A DNA stretch of 40,926 nucleotides from Lachnospiraceae bacterium (lineage in GTDB: Bacteria > Bacillota > Clostridia > Lachnospirales > Lachnospiraceae). This document shows, piece by piece, positions 33,259-40,381 of this stretch (its first letter is position 1; every line of letters starts with the position of its first letter). Below the pieces are notes generated by a model. The model saw only the letters and a list, made by a program, of their open reading frames with translations, had not been told where the DNA came from and made no database searches. The stretch lies in assembly GCA_017617005.1 (NCBI GenBank), contig JAFZWW010000056.1, positions 1 through 40,926 of the forward strand. Reading direction: 5' to 3'. The position numbers and the translations under genes are program-made.

Positions 33259-33540
33259 ATGAAACCTGATCTGGTTCGAAAGCACATAGTTTTCTACGGT
33301 TCGGTCCAGGGTGTTGGCTTCAGGTGGAGAGCAAGAAACGCTGCGGAGCATTTTTCCTGCACCGGATGGGTGAAGAATGAATGGGAAGGTTCGGTCTCGA
33401 TGGAGATCCAGGGAACTGAGGAAAATATCGGATCGGTCATATTGGCCATTGAAAAGGGTACTTTTGTCAGGATAGAAAACATGGATATCAAGACAATTCC
33501 TGTGGTCGAAGATGAATACAGTTTTGGCACCGAGTATTGA
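33259..33540 (+). CDS. Acylphosphatase
   Basis: A 93-residue acylphosphatase that cleaves carboxyl-phosphate bonds, such as acetyl phosphate. The signature GSVQGVGFRWRARNAAE holds the phosphate loop Arg, and GWVKNEWEGSVSMEIQG carries the catalytic Asn. I start it at the ATG at 33259; the GTG at 33238 would overlap the ArsC-like gene and add residues that are not family-like. Probably co-transcribed with the ArsC-like gene. Confidence 0.92.
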   Translation: MKPDLVRKHIVFYGSVQGVGFRWRARNAAEHFSCTGWVKNEWEGSVSMEIQGTEENIGSVILAIEKGTFVRIENMDIKTIPVVEDEYSFGTEY

Positions 33541-33559
33541 ATAGAGTGGAATAAGTGAT

Positions 33560-34249
33560 ATGAACAATCCTGTTAAGACCTCTGAAACCAAATCAGAAAG
33601 CAATTCCCTGAAGATCTATCTCGAAGACGGTGAGATAAAGGTTCATGGGACTGTTAATCTTGGCTATATAGGCTTGTTTAAGGATTCACAGATCGAGATT
33701 GAAGATACCCTGGAAGATATCAGAGAGTGGGACATAGTAGAGGAGCATCTGGATCCGGATTGCTCTGATGATGAGCTTATTGATTTCCTGAATCATTACT
33801 TTAAGCGTTTTATTGAGAAAATAGAAAATAACCTTGATAACATCAATGGTACCTTTTTGCTCCAAGTCTTTACTGACATGGATAACTGTGAACTAAATTA
33901 CATGGTTATCGACGGATTGTTTGATGAACAAAAGCTCCTTTACGGCAATGAAGAGGATATAGCCGAAATATATAACCCTGTAAGACAGGGATTAAACAGT
34001 CTTTCGCCGTATCTCGAGACTCCCAATGACGGCACAATTCCCAAGGGGCATATTGAAAGTGTCCTCAGATCTTTTTATCCCACCTTTGATTTTGACTTTT
34101 TTTTAGATAATATTGAGCCCGAATATATCGAATTAGGCGACGGGGAGATAGCTTTCCAGTGTTCAGATAACTTCGATTGTGCGATTCTTTGCGGCGCATA
34201 CGCAGTTTTGGACGAAGAACTGGCCTTTTCCGATTGGCACAACTTTTAA
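33560..34249 (+). CDS. Acidic protein of unknown function
   Basis: A 229-residue soluble protein, very acidic (for example DIVEEHLDPDCSDDELIDFL), with many aromatic residues in the C-terminal half (RSFYPTFDFDFFLDNIEPEYIELG). It lacks a signal or membrane segment and I recognise no domain. It starts 19 bases after the acylphosphatase, and the next promoter lies at its 3' end, so it may or may not belong with the ExbB-like block. It could be an adaptor of that block; that is inference. Confidence 0.6.
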   Translation: MNNPVKTSETKSESNSLKIYLEDGEIKVHGTVNLGYIGLFKDSQIEIEDTLEDIREWDIVEEHLDPDCSDDELIDFLNHYFKRFIEKIENNLDNINGTFLLQVFTDMDNCELNYMVIDGLFDEQKLLYGNEEDIAEIYNPVRQGLNSLSPYLETPNDGTIPKGHIESVLRSFYPTFDFDFFLDNIEPEYIELGDGEIAFQCSDNFDCAILCGAYAVLDEELAFSDWHNF

Positions 34250-34275
34250 CAGAATGCCGCCAAAAATGGTATAAT
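34246..34275 (+). promoter_or_regulatory. Strong promoter of the ExbB-like operon
   Basis: TTAACA (34246-34251), an 18-base spacer and TATAAT (34270-34275), with an extended TGG just before the -10 box. It starts a transcript about 45 bases ahead of the channel gene. Confidence 0.75.
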
Positions 34276-34324
34276 AGAATCTGAATCAGCTCCATAGTCT
34301 GCTCAAAACGGAAAGGGCGATAAT

Positions 34325-34954
34325 ATGAAAGGTCTGAGTTCACTTTTCTATAACTACGATATCCATATAATCGTATTTTGCGCGGTTATAAATGCGATTA
34401 TATTTGCTCTCACAATTCTTCAGATAAGGTCTGTCCGGAAGACTCTCCATCCCCAATCCAGCGTCAGATTCAGAACCAAGGTCAACTCACAGATAACCGG
34501 TGAAGAGGCCCAGAAAATCTCTACACAGAAGAGCATTCTGCTGTTCTTATATTCTTCGTATGCTAACATCACAGCGATCTTTCCTTTGCTCGGAATATTG
34601 GGTACCGTTGCCGCTTTGATCAAGTTATCACCCAATGGCAGCGACGACATGATGCAAAACCTGATGGTGGCACTTGAGACCACCCTTTTGGGTGCGTTTT
34701 TCGCTGTTCTGTTTAAGTTCTTTGATTCGGTTCTTTCCGGGCCTATCGAGGAGATCTGTGACGACGTTGATTTCGTGATCCGAAATTATGATGAGACTAT
34801 AGAAGAAGCGAAGAAGCCCGCAGAGGAATCAAAGCAACCTGCCGTTGACGAGCAGAAGCCAGTCGAGGAAGCAAAGACCCCTATCGTAATAGATAACCCC
34901 ACCGAGGTCACAAATACCCCCTCCGAGGAAAAAGAATGCGAGGAAGACGCCTGA
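34325..34954 (+). CDS. MotA/TolQ/ExbB-type proton channel protein
   Basis: A 209-residue membrane protein with three hydrophobic segments: about 13-35, 76-98 (ITAIFPLLGILGTVAALIKL) and 110-137. The third reads LETTLLGAFFAVLFKFFDSVL, which matches the family's LxxTxxGxxxA pattern with the ion-path threonines. The tail (about 155-209) is a charged Pro/Glu/Lys stretch in the cytoplasm (KKPAEESKQPAVDEQKPVEE). Such subunits form a ring around an ExbD/MotB-type partner and use the ion gradient to drive motion. The partner gene overlaps the end by 19 bases. I do not see a TonB or flagellar gene in the window. Confidence 0.8.
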   Translation: MKGLSSLFYNYDIHIIVFCAVINAIIFALTILQIRSVRKTLHPQSSVRFRTKVNSQITGEEAQKISTQKSILLFLYSSYANITAIFPLLGILGTVAALIKLSPNGSDDMMQNLMVALETTLLGAFFAVLFKFFDSVLSGPIEEICDDVDFVIRNYDETIEEAKKPAEESKQPAVDEQKPVEEAKTPIVIDNPTEVTNTPSEEKECEEDA

Positions 34955-35517
34955 GGAATATCGTAATTGAATTAACGTCCCTGCTCGATGTGGTCATGAT
35001 CCTTATTTTTGCGGTCATGATCAATTATTCCAATGTCGCTGCGGAGAATCAGGAAAAGTACGAACAGGCACATGAGCAGCTGGACCAGGCCAGAGCTGAA
35101 CTCGCAGAAGGGCGGACAGAAGACCTGTTAAAAGAGCTCGCGGCTGCCGAAGGAAGAGCCGAGGCTTATGAGTATCTGGACAATCTCGTTGTCATCATCA
35201 ATGTCAGCCTGGTCAACAAGGGAGACAACAAATACAGGGTTCTGTCGTACGGTATCGGCTCCGAGAGAGGCTACAGTTCAAGATGGATCTCAAGGAATGA
35301 TGAGACCGAATTCAACAAGGAATTGATCCGGCTGAAGGATTATCTGTACGGAAATATCACAGATGCTGAGGATGATGCGATCATTTATATCGTGTTTACT
35401 TATGATTCCCAGACCATTAACGGAGACGATTGCGATCTTCTGAATCAGATATTAAAAGAAAAAACCGAGCTGGGCGACAACATATTCTTCTGTGAAAACG
35501 ATACGAGGGAGGGCTGA
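34936..35517 (+). CDS. ExbD-like partner with transmembrane Asp and coiled coil
   Basis: A 193-residue protein. The N-terminus MRGRRLRNIVIELTSLLDVVM is the pattern of ExbD/TolR/MotB helices, with the ion-binding Asp18 in the membrane segment (about 9-30). A coiled coil follows (about 36-72, ENQEKYEQAHEQLDQARAEL), then an extracellular domain of about 120 residues (73-193) that I do not recognise and that lacks the OmpA peptidoglycan-binding motif of MotB and ZorB. It starts inside the channel gene, so the two are translated together. The context strongly supports an ExbB-ExbD-like pair. Confidence 0.75.
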   Translation: MRGRRLRNIVIELTSLLDVVMILIFAVMINYSNVAAENQEKYEQAHEQLDQARAELAEGRTEDLLKELAAAEGRAEAYEYLDNLVVIINVSLVNKGDNKYRVLSYGIGSERGYSSRWISRNDETEFNKELIRLKDYLYGNITDAEDDAIIYIVFTYDSQTINGDDCDLLNQILKEKTELGDNIFFCENDTREG

Positions 35518-35519
35518 CC

Positions 35520-35921
35520 GTGAAAAAGTTTTTGGGATTTCTTGCGACAATTATTATTTTAGCCATAATCATTCTGGCAATCTTATTCTTTAAAGGAGGA
35601 CTCGGATTCGGCAACGGACTTGGCTTCGGCTCCGGAACCGGCGAATCCGAATCGGTTGTCAGCCAGATCGTTGACAGCAAAACCACCGAGACCGACAGTA
35701 ATGTGATCGTCATCAAAGTCTACGAAGACAAGATCTACTACAACGGAGAACTTGTTTCCGATACGGAAGAATTAAAGAAGCTGATCTCGGACGATGCCGC
35801 AAAGGGGGCATCCTTTACCTTTGAGCAGGAATATGGCATCAAAGCTACTTTGGATGAAGTAAAAGCCCTTTTAACAGAACTCGAAAAGTCCATAGATGTA
35901 CAAATAAAAGGCCTTAACTAA
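35520..35921 (+). CDS. Second ExbD-like membrane protein
   Basis: A 133-residue protein with a GTG start and a strong GAGGG ribosome site 6 bases upstream. An N-terminal helix (about 4-24) is followed by a Gly-rich linker (GGLGFGNGLGFGSGTG) and a folded domain (about 58-133) whose pattern VIVIKVYEDKIYYNGELV...ELKKLI...ATLDEVKALLTELEK resembles the periplasmic ExbD domain. The membrane helix has no Asp, so it cannot by itself form an ion path and may act as a coupling or regulatory subunit. It starts 2 bases after the ExbD-like gene. Confidence 0.65.
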   Translation: MKKFLGFLATIIILAIIILAILFFKGGLGFGNGLGFGSGTGESESVVSQIVDSKTTETDSNVIVIKVYEDKIYYNGELVSDTEELKKLISDDAAKGASFTFEQEYGIKATLDEVKALLTELEKSIDVQIKGLN

Positions 35922-35972
35922 AAGCCAACGGCTACATTCTGATACTCGTAAAAGAATACCTTGAGAAATACT

Positions 35973-36224
35973 ATGGACGAAATGAGGCTTGATATCTCCG
36001 GCGTTGTGGAGATGGACGGAAAGAAAATAGCCCGCATCTGTTTTACCAGGGGCAAGGATATTGCGGAAGGCTACATCCCCGACTGCGTTCTGACACGAGT
36101 TGAGGGCTTTACCGAAGAGGAAGCGTCCCAACTCGTCGACTACCTGCGGGCGAATCTTACGGACCTTAAGAAAAGAGCTGCAGCGATCAATCCGCTGAAT
36201 GCATTTATGGGTAAGAAAAACTAG
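35973..36224 (+). CDS. Small protein of unknown function in the ExbBD-like block
   Basis: An 83-residue protein beginning MDEMRLDISGVVEMDGKKIARICFTRG; the ATG at 35973 is preferred over the TTG at 35961. It has a likely small beta-alpha fold and a basic C-terminus, no signal or membrane helix. It lies between the second ExbD-like gene and the FecR gene, so it may be a cytoplasmic regulator of the block. The ribosome site is weak. The family is not recognised. Confidence 0.55.
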   Translation: MDEMRLDISGVVEMDGKKIARICFTRGKDIAEGYIPDCVLTRVEGFTEEEASQLVDYLRANLTDLKKRAAAINPLNAFMGKKN

Positions 36225-36246
36225 GATTCCTGTGAGAGGAGAATCT

Positions 36247-37734
36247 ATGAAATTTTTCAAGAAAATACATCTCCCGGATAATGCCGTGCCGTTTGTCATC
36301 GCACTTGTTGCGGTGGTCATCGTAGGCATAATAGCCGCATTCATTTACAAAAAAAGAGACATAGTCGAGGCACAGCGTACGGCCAAGATCATTGAGATTA
36401 ACGGCCCCTGCTCCATCATGCGAGAGGGAGCAACAATAAATGCCGTGGCCGATATGCCTCTGTATTCGGGTGATACATTCTATTCGGGAATCGATGCCTC
36501 CGCACGAATCATGATCGATGACGACAAATTCCTCTATCTTGATTCCACAACCAGGATCAATTTCACAGCTTCCGGAACACCCGAGGAGACTCATACTTTG
36601 ATCTTTGTCGAGTCCGGTTCAATGCTCACCGAGGTAAAAGAAAAACTTGCCGACGGTGAATCTTTTGATATCGTCACGCCCAATACCTTTATGGAAATAC
36701 ACGGAACCGATGTTCTTACCGTTGTTGCAGCTGATGAAAAAGGCAATATCGATACCACGTCCGCAGTGCTTCAGGGAAATGTTTCATTAACAACCGTTTT
36801 AAATCTTAACGGAAAGATCGTGTCTGTAAAGGATGCTTTGTCTTCGGGAGGATCGAGGAGAGTAACGACTAATGAGCAAAACCTTGTCGGTAACAACAAT
36901 ATGAAGAGTATTGCATGGACCGGACAGGACGTTAACGGAGAAACTCCTGCTTCTGTTACAAGTAATGAAGCCGGATTAGTTTATGGGGATGCTGTTTACA
37001 GCGAAGCTTTTCTTGATAATGTTATAGAGGTTCTTGAGAAGAGTGATCGTGAAGATATAGCTTCCGGAAGAGCCGCCGGCGAATCGAACGGCAATTCGAT
37101 AATTAATGCCAATGCACTCAGGAGAAAAGGTGAAAATAATTCCGTAGCCAATGCCGAAGCTCCTACAGGTTTATTGGCGGAAGGCGATGTATCAGTTGTA
37201 ACTCCGGATGAAGCGGCAGCTTTGGCAGAGGCAGAGGAAGCAGCGCGTATAGCTGCGCAGGAGGAAGCGGATCGTATAGCCGAAGAACGGGCCGCACAAC
37301 AAGCCGCAGACGAACAGCGCACCCAGGATATTTTGGCCATAGAGGCTGCCCAGGCGGAGGTAGCGGCATTAAATGAGGCTATTGCCGAAGCTCAGCGTTT
37401 AGCCGAAGAAGAAGCAGCCAGACAAGCGGCAGAGCAGGCTCAAAATAATCAGGGATCAGGAGGATCAACGCAGAATTCGTCTCCAACGCAGAATAATTCC
37501 GACGTTCATACTTCTGACGATCCCGGGCATAGTTCGGATACACCTAATGTACCGGAAACAGATGACCATGGCGGAACATTTACGGGATATTATACCACCG
37601 ACGGTATTCCGCTCTATATTAATTCTGATGAAATATACTATTACACGGACGGAGATGAGATATTCGAATACGATGGTGATCTCTTAGACGCTCCACCTTC
37701 CGACCCCTCATCCGATCCCCCTTCTGACCCTTAA
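36247..37734 (+). CDS. FecR-domain membrane protein
   Basis: A 495-residue protein with one transmembrane helix (about 13-34), an extracellular FecR domain (about 45-180, with AKIIEINGPCSIMREGA, MPLYSGDTFYSGIDASARIMIDD and FDIVTPNTFMEIHGT), then an Ala/Glu-rich helical stretch (about 315-400, such as AEEAARIAAQEEADRIAEERA) and a low-complexity Ser/Asp/Pro-rich end. In Gram-negative bacteria FecR domains relay outer-membrane signals to a sigma factor; here no sigma factor or receptor is adjacent. I start it at 36247, with AGGAGA upstream; the upstream ATG at 36199 overlaps the previous gene. Last gene of the ExbB/ExbD block. Confidence 0.75.
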   Translation: MKFFKKIHLPDNAVPFVIALVAVVIVGIIAAFIYKKRDIVEAQRTAKIIEINGPCSIMREGATINAVADMPLYSGDTFYSGIDASARIMIDDDKFLYLDSTTRINFTASGTPEETHTLIFVESGSMLTEVKEKLADGESFDIVTPNTFMEIHGTDVLTVVAADEKGNIDTTSAVLQGNVSLTTVLNLNGKIVSVKDALSSGGSRRVTTNEQNLVGNNNMKSIAWTGQDVNGETPASVTSNEAGLVYGDAVYSEAFLDNVIEVLEKSDREDIASGRAAGESNGNSIINANALRRKGENNSVANAEAPTGLLAEGDVSVVTPDEAAALAEAEEAARIAAQEEADRIAEERAAQQAADEQRTQDILAIEAAQAEVAALNEAIAEAQRLAEEEAARQAAEQAQNNQGSGGSTQNSSPTQNNSDVHTSDDPGHSSDTPNVPETDDHGGTFTGYYTTDGIPLYINSDEIYYYTDGDEIFEYDGDLLDAPPSDPSSDPPSDP

Positions 37735-37748
37735 CCCGGAGGACACAA

Positions 37749-38723
37749 ATGGAAGTCAATCACATCCGCAACAGCGAATTAAAGGAAAACATAGTTAACA
37801 CTGCAATAAACATCCTTGTTCAGAATAACCTGGTGACTAAGGATGACTTTCCCAGACTTACCGTAAATGTCGGGTATCTTTTCACCAAAGAGAACGGACA
37901 GTTTGAATCCCTTTTCAGACTGGATTTTACCGATAAGACTTTCTTCTTTGCACTGCAGGAAGGAAAGCTCATGATCATCGACATTGATGATGCCATGTTC
38001 GATCAGACCGTGGAGCAGATGAAGTCCATGCACCCCTGCCTGCTGAGCGATGAACTTCCGGAGACGGAGACTCAGAAGAATAGACGTATTAAGAACAACG
38101 ACTACATAAAGAGTTTGTCCGTTGCTTTCCCTGAAAAGCTTATGAGCAGATGGGATGATGATGCGACCGAACTGAAAGACAAAACCGAAATCTGCACCAG
38201 GGCGCTCGCCGCATTCTTTGTGATCCAGATCGCATGCGACATCGGAGCTGGTAATTACGACGAAAGCATCGAATTCTTCAAGCCTATCCTGGAAGAGATG
38301 GGCCTTACAGAGCATCTCAATTCAAAGGAAAAACGTATCTTCGACGGCACCTACGACATGCAGGATGCGATAGATATGGACTGGGCGTATGAAGCCTTCT
38401 GGTCACTGTGCTGGGCCCTGGGACTTGTTGATGATATCAGGGATGCGAGCGAGGTATGCGACTGTGATGCGGCCATCGGATTTGTGAGAGGCTGTAAGAC
38501 AATCGAAGAATTTGCCTCCAAATGTTCCCTTCGCTCTACCGCCGAGATTCTCGATGTGCTCGATCTTTACTACAGATATAACTGGGCAGTCAATGAATCG
38601 AGAGTAAATCCCGACACTGAGACTGGCGACCTGAATCCCTCGATCGTCATCGAACGCCGCCGCGGTCTCGAGTGGCTCGTTTCGGACGTATCGGACTGGT
38701 ACGACCTCGACATGCCGGCATAA
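37749..38723 (+). CDS. DUF4272 protein
   Basis: A 324-residue soluble protein. The C-terminal two-thirds shows DUF4272 features as I recall them: the WAYEAFWSLCWALGLVDDI block, LDLYYRYNWAVNESRVN, and the closing IERRRGLEWLV...DWYDLDMPA. The N-terminal 100 residues form a separate, less clear domain. No biochemical role is known for the family. It follows the FecR gene by 14 bases with a GGAGG ribosome site, so it is likely part of the same transcript. Confidence 0.75.
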   Translation: MEVNHIRNSELKENIVNTAINILVQNNLVTKDDFPRLTVNVGYLFTKENGQFESLFRLDFTDKTFFFALQEGKLMIIDIDDAMFDQTVEQMKSMHPCLLSDELPETETQKNRRIKNNDYIKSLSVAFPEKLMSRWDDDATELKDKTEICTRALAAFFVIQIACDIGAGNYDESIEFFKPILEEMGLTEHLNSKEKRIFDGTYDMQDAIDMDWAYEAFWSLCWALGLVDDIRDASEVCDCDAAIGFVRGCKTIEEFASKCSLRSTAEILDVLDLYYRYNWAVNESRVNPDTETGDLNPSIVIERRRGLEWLVSDVSDWYDLDMPA

Positions 38724-38740
38724 GACGAAAACGACCTTTT

Positions 38741-38773
38741 TTGTAGAGATATTGGTATTATATGCTACAATAT
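38741..38773 (+). promoter_or_regulatory. mntA-hepT promoter with inverted repeats
   Basis: An extended -10 box TGCTACAAT (38763-38771) lies 19 bases downstream of TTGTAG (38741-38746). TTGTAG pairs with CTACAA (38765-38770), and ATATTG (38749-38754) with CAATAT (38768-38773), so two nested inverted repeats cover the promoter and suggest autorepression. Confidence 0.55.
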
Positions 38774-38789
38774 ATAAAAGAGGTCCGAT

Positions 38790-39098
38790 ATGGATAAACA
38801 GAAAGTACAATATACAATTACAGAAATAGAATGCATGGTTCAGCCGATTCTTAAGAAATACTCTGCTGAACAGGCCATTTTATTCGGTTCATATGCAAGA
38901 AATGAAGCTACACCTGATTCGGATATAGATTTGATGGTTATTGGTGGAACTATGTTTGATCCTACAGATATTTTTTGTATAGCAGATGAATTGTACTCCG
39001 CTTCAGGGAAGAATGTAGATGTTTATGAAAAAAGAGAAATAGACGAACGGTCTGATTTTTTCAAGAACATTATGGCTGATGGGGTTGTGATCAAATGA
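38790..39098 (+). CDS. mntA: MntA-type nucleotidyltransferase antitoxin
   Basis: A 102-residue minimal nucleotidyltransferase with the full GSX10DXD motif (Gly33-Ser34, Asp45, Asp47 in GSYARNEATPDSDIDLMV). MntA antitoxins neutralise HepT by adding AMP groups to a tyrosine near its catalytic motif. It overlaps hepT by 4 bases (ATGA), and the pair has a promoter with inverted repeats and a strong terminator, so it forms a complete module. Confidence 0.92.
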   Translation: MDKQKVQYTITEIECMVQPILKKYSAEQAILFGSYARNEATPDSDIDLMVIGGTMFDPTDIFCIADELYSASGKNVDVYEKREIDERSDFFKNIMADGVVIK

Positions 39099-39439
39099 AG
39101 TATTCAGATGAACTGAGAATAGCTAAAATAGTTGAAACAACTGATAAACTTATCAAGTATATTTCTGACAGTTCTTTAACCAGGGATATGATTCTCAGCG
39201 ATGAAACCATCAGGTGGACTATAACCACACCTTTATATAATATAGGTGAACATGCGTATAATCTGTCTGATGAATTTAAGCAGAATAATCCTGAAATCCC
39301 TTGGACTAAGATATCCGGTCTTCGTCATCGCCTTGTTCATGACTATGAAAATACCAGCTGGAGTATTATATGTGATATCATCTTTGATGTTCTTCCCAAA
39401 TTTCAGGAGCAGTTGAAAAATCTTAAAAACGCGGATTAG
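39095..39439 (+). CDS. hepT: HepT-type HEPN toxin
   Basis: A 114-residue helical HEPN ribonuclease toxin. The catalytic motif RX4HXY is Arg77 and His82 with Tyr84 (RHRLVHDY). The Tyr is the usual target of MntA modification. The frame is intact. A/T-rich composition like AbiE and unlike the housekeeping genes supports acquisition. Confidence 0.92.
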   Translation: MKYSDELRIAKIVETTDKLIKYISDSSLTRDMILSDETIRWTITTPLYNIGEHAYNLSDEFKQNNPEIPWTKISGLRHRLVHDYENTSWSIICDIIFDVLPKFQEQLKNLKNAD

Positions 39440-39460
39440 ATGTAATCCGCGTTTTTGTTT
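39425..39460 (+). terminator. Strong terminator of mntA-hepT
   Basis: A perfect 14-bp stem (39425-39438 with 39443-39456) with a GATG loop and a T-run (39452-39460, one G). The left arm overlaps the hepT stop. Confidence 0.92.
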
Positions 39461-39565
39461 TCCGACAACGTCTTGTACTGGTTTATGAGTATTAAGAGTA
39501 TTCGAATAGAAAATATATTGCCGGAATTGTGAATTGTTAACCAAGTGATAAAGCAGGGTAACTCC

Positions 39566-40363
39566 ATGAACACAGACCTCTTCAAAAAAGCCATCGCAGA
39601 TCCTGATTTTGGAAAAGGAATCGTAAAGCTTCCCGAAGGTACAGTTGTGCCCGAAGGCAAAGCCGAACCCAAATGCTCCATCAAACTCGGCACTCCAAAC
39701 CCGGTTACATTCCATGAGGTCGTGATACCGGGTTCCGTCGAACTTGACCTCGAACTGCGTACTGCCGCACAGATCGATGTCCTTGAATACGATGAGGCAA
39801 AATACGGAGATGCAGCAGCCATCGAGGATTTCATCCGTGACCGCTTCTATGCTCTTTTGGTGCAGTCTCTTAAGAAGACGAATAAAGGCAGCCTTATGAG
39901 AGGCGGCAATCCCGATAAATATCTTGCCAGCCTCATAAAGGATGAGCTCGTAACTTACGGCATCACGGCTGAGGTGGAAACATTCGCCTTTGCACTGACC
40001 GAGGATTCGGAAAAGCGCCTGAAAGAAGCCATGGAGGATGCACGGCCTTATCTGACCGGTGAGACTGACGTGGCGGACCGCCCCTACTCGAACTTTCTGG
40101 ATCAGTCCACATTCCTTGGCCCTTCCGATTACAAGTCCGACTGCGTTCCGCCTCCGCTGGTTAATTTCGATCCCTCCAAGGGGACGATGCAGATCTTTCA
40201 GGATAAATCCGGAAATGACCTGAACGCGATACTTGAACGTGAGAGAGAAACACAGCAGAAAAAGATGAACATGGGCGCCGGCGACAAGTTCTGCCGCAAC
40301 TGCGGAGCAAAAAGAATGAAAGACGCCAAATTCTGCACCGAATGCGGCAACCCTTTCACCTGA
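39566..40363 (+). CDS. Zinc-ribbon protein of unknown function
   Basis: A 265-residue soluble protein. The N-terminal 220 residues have no recognised motif and alternate strands with helices (FIRDRFYALLVQSLKK; YLASLIKDELVTYGI), which could suit an SPFH-like or novel fold. The C-terminus is a zinc ribbon (FCRNCGAKRMKDAKFCTECGNPF; CxxC pairs near residues 244-261). The ATG at 39566 is preferred to the GTG at 39545, though its ribosome site is weak. It follows the hepT terminator, so it is a separate transcript. Function unknown. Confidence 0.7.
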   Translation: MNTDLFKKAIADPDFGKGIVKLPEGTVVPEGKAEPKCSIKLGTPNPVTFHEVVIPGSVELDLELRTAAQIDVLEYDEAKYGDAAAIEDFIRDRFYALLVQSLKKTNKGSLMRGGNPDKYLASLIKDELVTYGITAEVETFAFALTEDSEKRLKEAMEDARPYLTGETDVADRPYSNFLDQSTFLGPSDYKSDCVPPPLVNFDPSKGTMQIFQDKSGNDLNAILERERETQQKKMNMGAGDKFCRNCGAKRMKDAKFCTECGNPFT

Positions 40364-40381
40364 CCCGGGATGAAGTGAAAT

